Positions 45,821 to 52,393 of a DNA stretch of 64,000 nt are shown piece after piece. Each line of letters begins with the position of its first letter. The first letter of the stretch is position 1. Made by a program: the position numbers and the translations under genes. The DNA comes from a virus. The notes beneath the pieces are model-generated. The model was not told the origin of the DNA. It searched no databases and saw only the letters and a list, made by a program, of their open reading frames with translations. The stretch is from positions 1-64,000 of the IMG/VR virus record IMGVR_UViG_3300028416_000014. One strand, 5' to 3'.

Positions 45821-45851
45821 TATTATTAATGGGATAACCCCATCAATAATA
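45821..45851 (-). terminator. Hairpin, probable terminator after the UV endonuclease gene
   Basis: The arms TATTATTAATGGG and CCCATCAATAATA (plus strand) form a long stem with one bulge and a short loop. On the minus strand a T-rich stretch (ATATTTTG) follows. It lies about 55 bases past the stop of the UV endonuclease gene. The weak T run keeps the confidence moderate. Confidence 0.6.
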
Positions 45852-45904
45852 ATTATTAGAATAATTTAAATAAGAAAAAATAATTAAACTAATCATAAAC
45901 AAGC

Positions 45905-46816
45905 CTACGGGGTAGTTATATCAACTTCACTCCTGTATTTGATTAAACATAGTTCTTTAGCCTTAGCCTCCAGCATTACATCAACATTATTACCATAAGT
46001 ATTAATATATTCAGATATATAATCTGAATGTGCTTGGGGTTTAATCTTATCATTAGATTCGTGTAATGATTTAGATTCAGAATAATGAACAACAGGTGTT
46101 ATATCACCCCAAGTAGATATCGCAAGTTCTAATGCTTCTTTCTCAGTAAGACCACCCGTATTGAATCTATGATGGTGGTAATCAAATACTATTGGTATAC
46201 CAATCCTATTATGTATGTACATTAAATCTTTTACAGAGTACATGGATGCCTTATCATCGTTTTCTACAGTAAGTCGAGTTTTAACTGAGTCCGGCAATCT
46301 TTCAAAGTTTTTACAGAACCTATCCATAGCAGATTTCTTATCACCATACACACCATTACAATGTATATTGATTTTGTTGTAAGGAGTCCTACTCAATCCC
46401 ATCATATCAAAAACTTCACCATGTACAGATAAATCCGTTATAGTATTGGTAACAACATTATCCTTTGGTGATACCAATACGTTAAATGGGCCTGGATGGC
46501 TCGTTATTCGTTGATTATACTTTTTTGATAATAACCCAACGCCATTAAGTAAACGTTGTACTTTAGAGTAATCTGGAAGCTCTGATAGTTTATATTCAGA
46601 TGACCAAGGAAATAGATTGGATGACATCCTAAAAAAGTGGATATCGTTCTTATAATTCCACTTTATAATCTCTATAAGGTCACGAACATTCTGTAACCCC
46701 AGCTCAGAAGCATAACGAATACCTTTTGATTGAAAGGTTCGTTTTATCATACCACGATTTGTTGTGATACCATCCTTCCGTAAATTCATATTAATACATG
46801 CGTATCCTAAATTCAT
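45905..46816 (-). CDS. uvsE: UV damage endonuclease (UvdE/UvsE)
   Basis: 303 residues. The family is recognised from LGYACINMNLRKDG at the start, FFRMSSNLFPWSSE, RITSHPGPFNVLVSP, KINIHCNGVYGDKKSAMDRF, RLTVENDDKASMYSVKDL, IPIVFDYHHHRFN and VVHYSESK. These carry the conserved His, Glu and Asp metal ligands of the TIM barrel. It nicks DNA 5' to UV photoproducts, giving repair independent of the host. T4 uses the unrelated DenV enzyme, so this is another functional swap. UVDE genes suit a phage of sunlit water. Confidence 0.93.
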   Translation of the reverse strand: MNLGYACINMNLRKDGITTNRGMIKRTFQSKGIRYASELGLQNVRDLIEIIKWNYKNDIHFFRMSSNLFPWSSEYKLSELPDYSKVQRLLNGVGLLSKKYNQRITSHPGPFNVLVSPKDNVVTNTITDLSVHGEVFDMMGLSRTPYNKINIHCNGVYGDKKSAMDRFCKNFERLPDSVKTRLTVENDDKASMYSVKDLMYIHNRIGIPIVFDYHHHRFNTGGLTEKEALELAISTWGDITPVVHYSESKSLHESNDKIKPQAHSDYISEYINTYGNNVDVMLEAKAKELCLIKYRSEVDITTP

Positions 46817-46818
46817 AT

Positions 46819-47115
46819 TTATTGTTTTTCTCTTATTTGTAAATAATCAAAAAATCCAACTTCTAATTCTGTATTAGAATCAAAATTGGTTTTCAAAAAT
46901 GATACCAATTCATTTAAGTACTCTTGAATCATATACGTTTCATCGGAATCTCCAAAACTCTGACCATCCGGCCAATTTTCAGACCACTTACGTATAACTT
47001 TAGTGGCTATATTAAGTTTCCAACTATGTGGAATTACTTCTAAATAATCCCAACCTCGTATTAGCTTGGTATACGAATAAAACTCAAACGGATTAACTAA
47101 CAAATCAACTGCCAT
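46819..47115 (-). CDS. Hypothetical protein
   Basis: 98 residues starting MAVDLLVNPFEFYSYTKLIR. A longer in-frame reading begins at the ATG of the conserved leader (MGLLLF...), so translation could begin there. It is acidic and Trp-rich (LEVIPHSWKLN, KWSENWPDGQSFGDSD) and ends KQ. It is the first gene after a TGTAAC-N19-TATAAT-type promoter and ends two bases before the UV endonuclease gene. Not recognised. Confidence 0.5.
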   Translation of the reverse strand: MAVDLLVNPFEFYSYTKLIRGWDYLEVIPHSWKLNIATKVIRKWSENWPDGQSFGDSDETYMIQEYLNELVSFLKTNFDSNTELEVGFFDYLQIREKQ

Positions 47116-47144
47116 AACTGAATATTTAAAATGTGAATTAAATA

Positions 47145-47208
47145 ACAACAACCCCATAACCAAACAACCTACACTATATTATACGATGTCTAGCTCTAAA
47201 ATGTTTCA
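47145..47208 (-). promoter_or_regulatory. Promoter copy 1 (variant TGAAAC) with conserved leader
   Basis: Minus-strand TGAAAC at 47208-47203, 19-base spacer, TATAAT at 47183-47178, then ATAGTGTAGG and the conserved leader reading TTGTTTGGTTATGGGG. It drives the 98-residue gene and probably the UV endonuclease gene. Confidence 0.8.
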
Positions 47209-47218
47209 TTAAATGGCA

Positions 47219-47246
47219 TAAAAAAAGGGAACTTTTTCAAGTTCCC
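47219..47246 (-). terminator. Rho-independent terminator
   Basis: Minus-strand arms GGGAACTT and AAGTTCCC with a 4-base loop, followed by seven T and ATGCC. It lies 6 bases after the stop of the 62-residue gene and just upstream of promoter copy 1, separating two transcription units. Confidence 0.88.
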
Positions 47247-47251
47247 AATTG

Positions 47252-47440
47252 TTAAGTATATTGTTCACATTCAATATCTGTTATCTCATTTACAAAGTAG
47301 TAGTAAGGTTCTTTTTTGAATACAGTATCAACATCAAGCCATTCTTTCCAAGTTTCTATAATAGGATTATGGTCAATATTAACTTTACGTATAACTGAAA
47401 ACATTTTATCAGATACTTTTATAACTTCTTTTCCAAACAT
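47252..47440 (-). CDS. Hypothetical protein
   Basis: 62 residues (MFGKEVIKVSDKMFSVIRKV...), with Trp-Lys-Glu-Trp and an acidic C-terminus. Its ATG overlaps the stop of the Hsp20 gene (TAATG), so it is translationally coupled to it, and a strong terminator follows. Not recognised. Perhaps an Hsp20 partner. Confidence 0.55.
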   Translation of the reverse strand: MFGKEVIKVSDKMFSVIRKVNIDHNPIIETWKEWLDVDTVFKKEPYYYFVNEITDIECEQYT

Positions 47441-47793
47441 TACTTAACTTTAATTTCAATATTTTTTTTACGTTTCGCTTCGAACTTGGGTATTTTTAAA
47501 TCCAAAACACCATTCGTAACAGATGCGCTAGCTTTAGATAAATCCCAATTACTACCAACTTTATAGGATTTACTTATCTGCCTATCAGTACATTCACCAT
47601 CAATAGTAATAACATTATGTTCGGCTGATATATTTAGATTATCCTTAGAGAATCCAGGTACATCTAAAGTTACATTTAAGTTATCATCATCAACCTTATA
47701 ATTAATCGATTTCATACAAGGTAATCCATTACTAAATGATTGTTCAAAAACATCAAAAAGTTCATTGTAAATTCTATTTTTTGTTAAAAACAT
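47440..47793 (-). CDS. hsp20: Small heat shock protein (Hsp20/alpha-crystallin)
   Basis: 117 residues. The alpha-crystallin domain is evident: NYKVDDDNLNVTLDVPGFSK, DNLNISAEHNVITIDGECT, then KSYKVGSNWDLSKASASVTN, GVLDLKIPKFEAKRKKNIEI. It is shorter than host Hsp20 proteins because the N-terminal arm is brief. It holds unfolding proteins in a refoldable state. Similar genes are common in marine T4-like phages. Together with GroES and ClpP it forms a protein-quality set. Confidence 0.92.
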   Translation of the reverse strand: MFLTKNRIYNELFDVFEQSFSNGLPCMKSINYKVDDDNLNVTLDVPGFSKDNLNISAEHNVITIDGECTDRQISKSYKVGSNWDLSKASASVTNGVLDLKIPKFEAKRKKNIEIKVK

Positions 47794-47873
47794 AGTTTAT
47801 TAATTTAATTAAGTTTTAAAATTTAATTATATATATTCAATTTATGTACCATTGTGTTTTTTATGACAAATTG

Positions 47874-48275
47874 TCAGTTTACACATATAGGATTTGATTT
47901 ACCTATCATAGTAACTGACATTATAACATATCCATTATCTAAATGTTCTATTTTACAGTCTGATACAAGCAACCCATTTTCCATCATAAGATTTTTGATT
48001 GAAGAAATTGATTCTAAATTTTTACCTGTAAATCTTATAACAGTATGTTTATCTGTTAATTTAAATTCATCAAAGTTGATTTTTTCACCATCACCCATAT
48101 CATCATCGATATCATCATCCATATCATCTTCTTCAAATTCATCATCTATAAACCTAAAAGAATACTTAGATAACATAATTTCATATATATACATCAACTT
48201 ATCAGCATTAGTCAGTTCACTAAAAAAATCAAATTCGTCAGCATCCCAGTAGTCATTACCATTAACCATAATCAA
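47874..48275 (-). CDS. Hypothetical acidic protein
   Basis: 133 residues with a very acidic central stretch (DDEFEEDDMDDDIDDDMGD) between a helical N-terminus and a C-terminal region of about 60 residues that looks folded (KLTDKHTVIRFTGKNLESIS, CKIEHLDNGYVIMSVTMIG). Start could be either of two nearby Met codons. It overlaps the next gene by 4 bases. Function unknown. Such acidic proteins sometimes mimic DNA, but this is only a possibility. Confidence 0.5.
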   Translation of the reverse strand: MIMVNGNDYWDADEFDFFSELTNADKLMYIYEIMLSKYSFRFIDDEFEEDDMDDDIDDDMGDGEKINFDEFKLTDKHTVIRFTGKNLESISSIKNLMMENGLLVSDCKIEHLDNGYVIMSVTMIGKSNPICVN

Positions 48276-48466
48276 GCCTTTTTATTTTTGTTATTTAAAA
48301 TTATTGATTTAACTAACCACGTAACATCCATACCTGAAATCAAGTTACTAAAATATTCGCTATGTTCTAACAAATATAATTTTAGCTTATGGGATAAGAC
48401 TTCAGTATCGTTTTCACTTTTTAGAATTTCCTTTATTTTTGTTTTATGTTCATCTGATATTTCCAT
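48272..48466 (-). CDS. Hypothetical small helical protein
   Basis: 64 residues from the ATG at 48466 (MEISDEHKTKIKEILKSEND); a longer frame begins upstream. It is amphipathic and helical with no recognised motif, and its stop overlaps the start of the acidic protein gene by 4 bases. Confidence 0.45.
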   Translation of the reverse strand: MEISDEHKTKIKEILKSENDTEVLSHKLKLYLLEHSEYFSNLISGMDVTWLVKSIILNNKNKKA

Positions 48467-48485
48467 ATAAATAGATATTGTACAT

Positions 48486-48902
48486 TTAATAATTATCATC
48501 TAAAAATGGTATATCATCTTTATTTATCATATTTAAAAACTCCAAACCATCCTTAGATAATTTAAATAGATTGTTACCGCTATTAGTCATAACAGTTTGT
48601 GAATAATAATCTAAAATTTTGTTTAGTATGTAATTGAACATATTAACATATTTTTTATTACTATCATTTAACATTTTACTAATATTAGAAATCATCTTTA
48701 TAGAATAACCACATCCATATTCTTTTAAACCGTAATCAGTTCTATCAAATAGGGCATACATTATGGTATTACTTTTAGCAAGTATTATAAAATCTCTACT
48801 TTTTGAGTATGAATCATTTAAATTTAAAGAAATACCAAAGTTATCTTTGAAAGATAATGATTTAACATAATCTATCAGTAATTCTTTGAATTCATCTGTC
48901 AT
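48486..48902 (-). CDS. Hypothetical protein
   Basis: 138 residues (MTDEFKELLIDYVKSLSFKD...). Ser-, Asn- and Asp-rich with hydrophobic helices (KYVNMFNYILNKILDYYSQ) and no recognised motif. It overlaps the preceding 95-residue gene by 4 bases, part of a chain of tightly coupled small genes from 50.6 down to 47.9 kb. Confidence 0.5.
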   Translation of the reverse strand: MTDEFKELLIDYVKSLSFKDNFGISLNLNDSYSKSRDFIILAKSNTIMYALFDRTDYGLKEYGCGYSIKMISNISKMLNDSNKKYVNMFNYILNKILDYYSQTVMTNSGNNLFKLSKDGLEFLNMINKDDIPFLDDNY

Positions 48903-49186
48903 AACCCCAATGCTATTTTTTTAGTATGAATTGATAATGCGTTTTCTAAAGTATTTATAAGCTTGTTAATTTCATATTCAGTTAATTCAAATTCCTTATT
49001 TGAAACTGATAGCGTACCGATTGGAACTGATTTATCTCGGAAATTATTTTCATTGATATTACCATTTGGTGAAAAATCAATACTTGAAAAATACTTACCA
49101 TATGATTGTTTTTGCTTATCTTTTAGATTTTTTGGTGTAGCAAATGAATGGTTGATATAACCTTTTAAATTTTTCTTACGAGCCAT
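48899..49186 (-). CDS. Hypothetical protein
   Basis: 95 residues (MARKKNLKGYINHSFATPKN...), basic N-terminus and acidic helical C-terminus (FELTEYEINKLINTLENAL). It is preceded by an ATATTTATA element at 49216-49224. No family recognised. Confidence 0.5.
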   Translation of the reverse strand: MARKKNLKGYINHSFATPKNLKDKQKQSYGKYFSSIDFSPNGNINENNFRDKSVPIGTLSVSNKEFELTEYEINKLINTLENALSIHTKKIALGL

Positions 49187-49215
49187 TTTATTTTATTTAA
49201 ACGTTAACTATTTTA

Positions 49216-49224
49216 TATAAATAT
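49216..49224 (-). promoter_or_regulatory. ATATTTATA element
   Basis: Minus-strand ATATTTATA about 30 bases before the start at 49186. It overlaps the stop of the gene upstream. Confidence 0.35.
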
Positions 49225-49517
49225 CACTTTGTTTTATTACGACCGGAAATTCTTTGAAATTTTTTATTAAATTTTTCCAAGCTCATTTTTTTCGGATGCG
49301 TTCTTTGTATGTTTTGGTTTGTTTTTATTATAGAATCAAACCAATACCAAGCCATATGTGATGTTTTTTGTGGTGGTATCATATACTCATTGTGTAATTT
49401 ATTACCGTCACCATCCCAAACATAATATTTACCATTAACCATATAAACCTTTGATTTTGGGTATAAATTCATTACTCTTTTTTTTATTCTACTTAACTTA
49501 TTATTAGATATTTCCAT
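49224..49517 (-). CDS. Hypothetical basic protein
   Basis: 97 residues, strongly basic at both ends (NNKLSRIKKRVMNLYPKSKV, KKMSLEKFNKKFQRISGRNK), with YYVWDGDGNKLHNEYMIPPQ in the middle. It could bind nucleic acid. Overlaps the 70-residue gene by 14 bases. Not recognised. Confidence 0.5.
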   Translation of the reverse strand: MEISNNKLSRIKKRVMNLYPKSKVYMVNGKYYVWDGDGNKLHNEYMIPPQKTSHMAWYWFDSIIKTNQNIQRTHPKKMSLEKFNKKFQRISGRNKTK

Positions 49518-49716
49518 TTTTGTTATTTTTTAAGAATGATTTAGTGACTCCGATGTGGATGTAAACACTATTATTTGAATCGGTAGTGATATTATCATAA
49601 ACCTTTAAATCTTCAGTTTGAACTGTATATGTACCTTTTGAAACATCTATAATTTTACCAACTTTGAATTTTTTAAAAGTACTTACAACCACAAAAGAAC
49701 CACAATTAAAATCCAT
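49504..49716 (-). CDS. Hypothetical small beta protein
   Basis: 70 residues (MDFNCGSFVVVSTFKKFKVG, KIIDVSKGTYTVQTEDLKVY). The pattern suggests a small SH3- or KOW-like barrel. ACTCC on the plus strand gives a GGAGT ribosome site before the ATG. Role unknown. Confidence 0.5.
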   Translation of the reverse strand: MDFNCGSFVVVSTFKKFKVGKIIDVSKGTYTVQTEDLKVYDNITTDSNNSVYIHIGVTKSFLKNNKNGNI

Positions 49717-49724
49717 ACAAACTC

Positions 49725-49925
49725 CTAATCTATTACTTTAATAATCTTAGTATCCGTAACTGATGATACTTCAAAATCAACCACACCGTTTCTAAATTCA
49801 GTATGAATTTTTGCTTCAACATCAGTAACCGAAACACCGTTTACTAAATACTGCTCTACAACTTTTTTTTCTTTACCATTTTGGTCTGTAATCAGAACCT
49901 TTACTTTTGCTATGTAATAAGCCAT
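49725..49925 (-). CDS. Conserved small phage protein (DUF4494-like appearance)
   Basis: 66 residues: MAYYIAKVKVLITDQNGKEK, KVVEQYLVNGVSVTDVEAKI and a C-terminal VSSVTDTKIIKVID. The pattern of a short beta domain with VEQYLV and VTDVEAKI resembles small DUF4494-type proteins seen in Bacteroidota and their phages. I am only moderately sure of that match, and no function is known to me. Confidence 0.5.
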   Translation of the reverse strand: MAYYIAKVKVLITDQNGKEKKVVEQYLVNGVSVTDVEAKIHTEFRNGVVDFEVSSVTDTKIIKVID

Positions 49926-49927
49926 AA

Positions 49928-50263
49928 TTAATTATATTTTATGTTAAATTTATTAAATAATGTATCTTCATCAATAAGTTCATACGAACCATTGCATTCA
50001 CCTAATTCAAAATCTTCAACAACTAAATGAAAATATTGAACCATACGTTCACCATTGTGTTGCCGGCCCGCCGGAATTATTATTATATATATAGGTAAAT
50101 CTTTGTTTATATAAGTTTTGAATCGTCGTGGGCCTATTTCAGTTTCATCTTTATCATAGTTAGCCCGTAATGATTCAAAATAAGCTTCATCCATTTCAAT
50201 CCAAATAGATTCACCAAATAAAAATTGCTCCATTTCTATTACCTTTTTAATCTTATCATCCAT
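49928..50263 (-). CDS. Hypothetical protein
   Basis: 111 residues (MDDKIKKVIEMEQFLFGESI, then RRFKTYINKDLPIYIIIIPA, GRQHNGERMVQYFHLVVEDF). Mixed alpha/beta, acidic. Not recognised. It lies 2 bases from the gene after it and 6 from the gene before. Confidence 0.5.
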   Translation of the reverse strand: MDDKIKKVIEMEQFLFGESIWIEMDEAYFESLRANYDKDETEIGPRRFKTYINKDLPIYIIIIPAGRQHNGERMVQYFHLVVEDFELGECNGSYELIDEDTLFNKFNIKYN

Positions 50264-50269
50264 AGTTAT

Positions 50270-50590
50270 TTATTTTAGTTTATCAAATATTATAGTATCA
50301 TCAACAGAATATGTTGTTTCACCATCATCATTTTTAGATTCAACTAACAAACCTCTATCAACTAATGAATCAATAGCATTCCTTAAATTACCATCAAACA
50401 CTTCAGTATAAATATTATTTACAATAGAATCCAATTTTGTAAGTGCATCTAGTTCTGTTAATGGTAGTAGTGATTTGTAAAGTCTACTTTTAAATTTAAA
50501 TTTATCAATAAACGGGTTATCGAAAAGTAAGTTACCTTCGAATTCAGTTATAACTTCGTTGGTTACTTCTTTAGCTAATTTAGTATGCAT
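50270..50590 (-). CDS. Hypothetical protein
   Basis: 106 residues, helical (MHTKLAKEVTNEVITEFEGN, SLLPLTELDALTKLDSIVN). The C-terminal half resembles a small winged-helix (AIDSLVDRGLLVESKNDDGE, TTYSVDDTIIF), so a DNA-binding role is possible but unproven. It is the first gene after the hairpin following the CobS-like gene. Confidence 0.5.
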   Translation of the reverse strand: MHTKLAKEVTNEVITEFEGNLLFDNPFIDKFKFKSRLYKSLLPLTELDALTKLDSIVNNIYTEVFDGNLRNAIDSLVDRGLLVESKNDDGETTYSVDDTIIFDKLK

Positions 50591-50607
50591 AATATATAAT
50601 ATATAAA

Positions 50608-50639
50608 GAATTGATGTTTCTTTTTAGAAACACCAATTC
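50608..50639 (-). terminator. Hairpin, probable terminator after the CobS-like gene
   Basis: Arms GAATTGGTGTTTCT and AGAAACATCAATTC (minus strand) pair with one G-U over 14 bases around a 4-base loop. The following T run is weak (TTCTTTAT). It lies 14 bases past the stop of the ATPase gene. Confidence 0.6.
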
Positions 50640-50653
50640 AAATTAAGAAATAA

Positions 50654-51955
50654 TTATTTAAACGGATTATCTACGTTATCAGTATTAAACAAATTCGTAT
50701 CACCATCTGAAATACCTACAAACTTTTGAACAAATTGTTTGATGTACAATCTTTCTGATTCAACCCCACCACAATCATCAAATAATGGGTAAACTGTAAT
50801 CTCAGCGGATTCAGCCAAGTTAAACCCATCATCAATCAAAGAACCAATTTCAACGGCCGTTCTGGTAGAAAGTGAATTAGTAAGCTGTGGTGCTTCCTTT
50901 TTAACTTCACTACGAGTCATTGTAGTTATTTCAGATATGGATTGTAAAATCTTTTCATCAACATCAGGATACAACATTGTAAGTAGTGAATGTTCTTCTT
51001 CAAGATTAAGAGTATCCATCTCTATAATTGTGAAACGGTCAATCATAGCCCGGTCCATTTGACGAGTTGAAGTATATTCATTACCAATGTTAGCGGAAGC
51101 GATGAACGAAACACCATCAGCAACTTTAACCACAGGTGAATTTGCCGCCTCATCTAATCTAAGGTATCGTTGCCCATTATCCAATACGGTCATTAGAATG
51201 TTATGAGCCTCAGGATGTGCTCTGGAGATTTCATCTAATACAATTACAGTATTCGGAGTTTGTATTGCTTTAACAAAAGGTGATGGATTAAACACCGTAC
51301 CTTTGGTATTATCAAATTGAGTATTACCAATCAGAGTAGTTCGGGGGTCTTGCGTAGAACCAAGATTGAAGATTTCCATATTATACCCATCAAGTGCGTT
51401 AGCGGCCGCCTTTGCTGCCATAGTTTTCCCACAACCAGCGGGTCCTGTCATCATAATATTTTTACCTCTAAGGATATTACGGATTAAATATTTCCATTTA
51501 AGTTCACTCATAAATAACATTTTAGGTTTTAAATCCTTAGCTTCAGAGTGAATGAAGTTCAAAATGTTTTCATTAGATGGTGGTTTAACTGATGTATTTT
51601 CTACAGGCGTTTCAGTTATTTCAACCTTAACATCATCAGAAATATAATTACTATTAATACCAAATTCGATATTGTATTGTCCCATTTCAGCAATATTACA
51701 ACCAACCATAGCGAATGAACTGGGAACACCACCGGATTTTCTAGTGAACTTAGCCAATCGTAAAGCACCATTATTAAACGATACCTTAACACACCACTTA
51801 TTTGGGTTATTAACTACAGTACCCATACGTTTGTAAGTCCATGTAGACCTATCATTTAGTTCATCTACAAAGTACTTATTACCAACACCATCAACTAAGA
51901 TGATATCTTTATTAGGATTTCTTTCAGCGGAAAAATAAAAAACTTCTTTTTGCAT
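50654..51955 (-). CDS. cobS: MoxR/CobS-like AAA+ ATPase
   Basis: 433 residues. After an N-terminal domain of about 125 residues comes a MoxR-type AAA+ core: Walker A MMTGPAGCGKTMAAKA, the STQDPRTTLIG region, Walker B NTVIVLDEISRAHPE and the sensor IASANIGNEYTSTRQMDRAM, with the arginine stretch DRAMIDRF. Marine T4-like phages carry such genes, usually labelled cobS after the cobaltochelatase subunit. A CobT-like VWA partner is encoded nearby (52394-54463). MoxR ATPases remodel or load metals into partners, and the target here is unknown. It has its own promoter (copy 2). Confidence 0.85.
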   Translation of the reverse strand: MQKEVFYFSAERNPNKDIILVDGVGNKYFVDELNDRSTWTYKRMGTVVNNPNKWCVKVSFNNGALRLAKFTRKSGGVPSSFAMVGCNIAEMGQYNIEFGINSNYISDDVKVEITETPVENTSVKPPSNENILNFIHSEAKDLKPKMLFMSELKWKYLIRNILRGKNIMMTGPAGCGKTMAAKAAANALDGYNMEIFNLGSTQDPRTTLIGNTQFDNTKGTVFNPSPFVKAIQTPNTVIVLDEISRAHPEAHNILMTVLDNGQRYLRLDEAANSPVVKVADGVSFIASANIGNEYTSTRQMDRAMIDRFTIIEMDTLNLEEEHSLLTMLYPDVDEKILQSISEITTMTRSEVKKEAPQLTNSLSTRTAVEIGSLIDDGFNLAESAEITVYPLFDDCGGVESERLYIKQFVQKFVGISDGDTNLFNTDNVDNPFK

Positions 51956-51989
51956 ATTTCTTAATTTTTAATAAATAATCAGATTAAAT

Positions 51990-52054
51990 AACAACAGCCC
52001 CATAACCAAACACCCTACACTATATTATACGATGTCTAGCTCTAAAAGGTTACA
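51990..52054 (-). promoter_or_regulatory. Promoter copy 2 with conserved leader
   Basis: Minus-strand TGTAAC at 52054-52049, 19-base spacer, TATAAT at 52029-52024, then ATAGTGTAGGGTGTTTGG and a leader mini-ORF ATG GGG CTG TTG TTA TTT encoding MGLLLF and stopping a few codons later. Drives the CobS-like gene. Confidence 0.85.
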
Positions 52055-52060
52055 AAAAAA

Positions 52061-52282
52061 CTAACTTTTTTTGAAAAAATAATGTCTATTTTGATAATGG
52101 TTATCAATACTATCTATGTAGTAGCCATTATAGTTACCACTCTGATGTAATACCATTTCAATCATATGAGCAATTCCATCTTTGAACCCATCCTTATTAG
52201 AATATTCATCAGTCCTACATAACTGTTTATTAGCCCAAATAACCATATTTTCAACATTCATTGTTTTTCTACCTTTCGACAT
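52061..52282 (-). CDS. Hypothetical protein
   Basis: 73 residues (MSKGRKTMNVENMVIWANKQ, LCRTDEYSNKDGFKDGIAHM). Start may be the second Met. Basic and Asn-rich, no motif recognised. It is a one-gene unit with promoter copy 3 upstream, and its end lies next to the -35 of promoter copy 2. Confidence 0.5.
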   Translation of the reverse strand: MSKGRKTMNVENMVIWANKQLCRTDEYSNKDGFKDGIAHMIEMVLHQSGNYNGYYIDSIDNHYQNRHYFFKKS

Positions 52283-52309
52283 AATTAAAATTTAAGAGAT
52301 TAAAAATAA

Positions 52310-52372
52310 CAACAGCCCCATAACCAAACACCCTACACTATATTATACGAAAAAAGTGCAACAAATGTTACA
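52310..52372 (-). promoter_or_regulatory. Promoter copy 3 with conserved leader
   Basis: Minus-strand TGTAAC at 52372-52367, 19-base spacer, TATAAT at 52347-52342, conserved ATAGTGTAGGGTGTTTGG leader and a mini-ORF encoding MGLLLFLIS. The -35 lies inside the arm of the terminator hairpin for the VWA gene. Confidence 0.85.
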
Positions 52373-52378
52373 CTTTTT
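52350..52378 (-). terminator. Terminator overlapping promoter copy 3
   Basis: Minus-strand arms AAAAAGTGTAAC and GTTGCACTTTTT form a hairpin with one G-U pair and a T run, 15 bases after the stop of the VWA gene. The T run leads directly into CGTATAAT. Confidence 0.8.
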
Positions 52379-52393
52379 ACAAACTTTTTTTAA

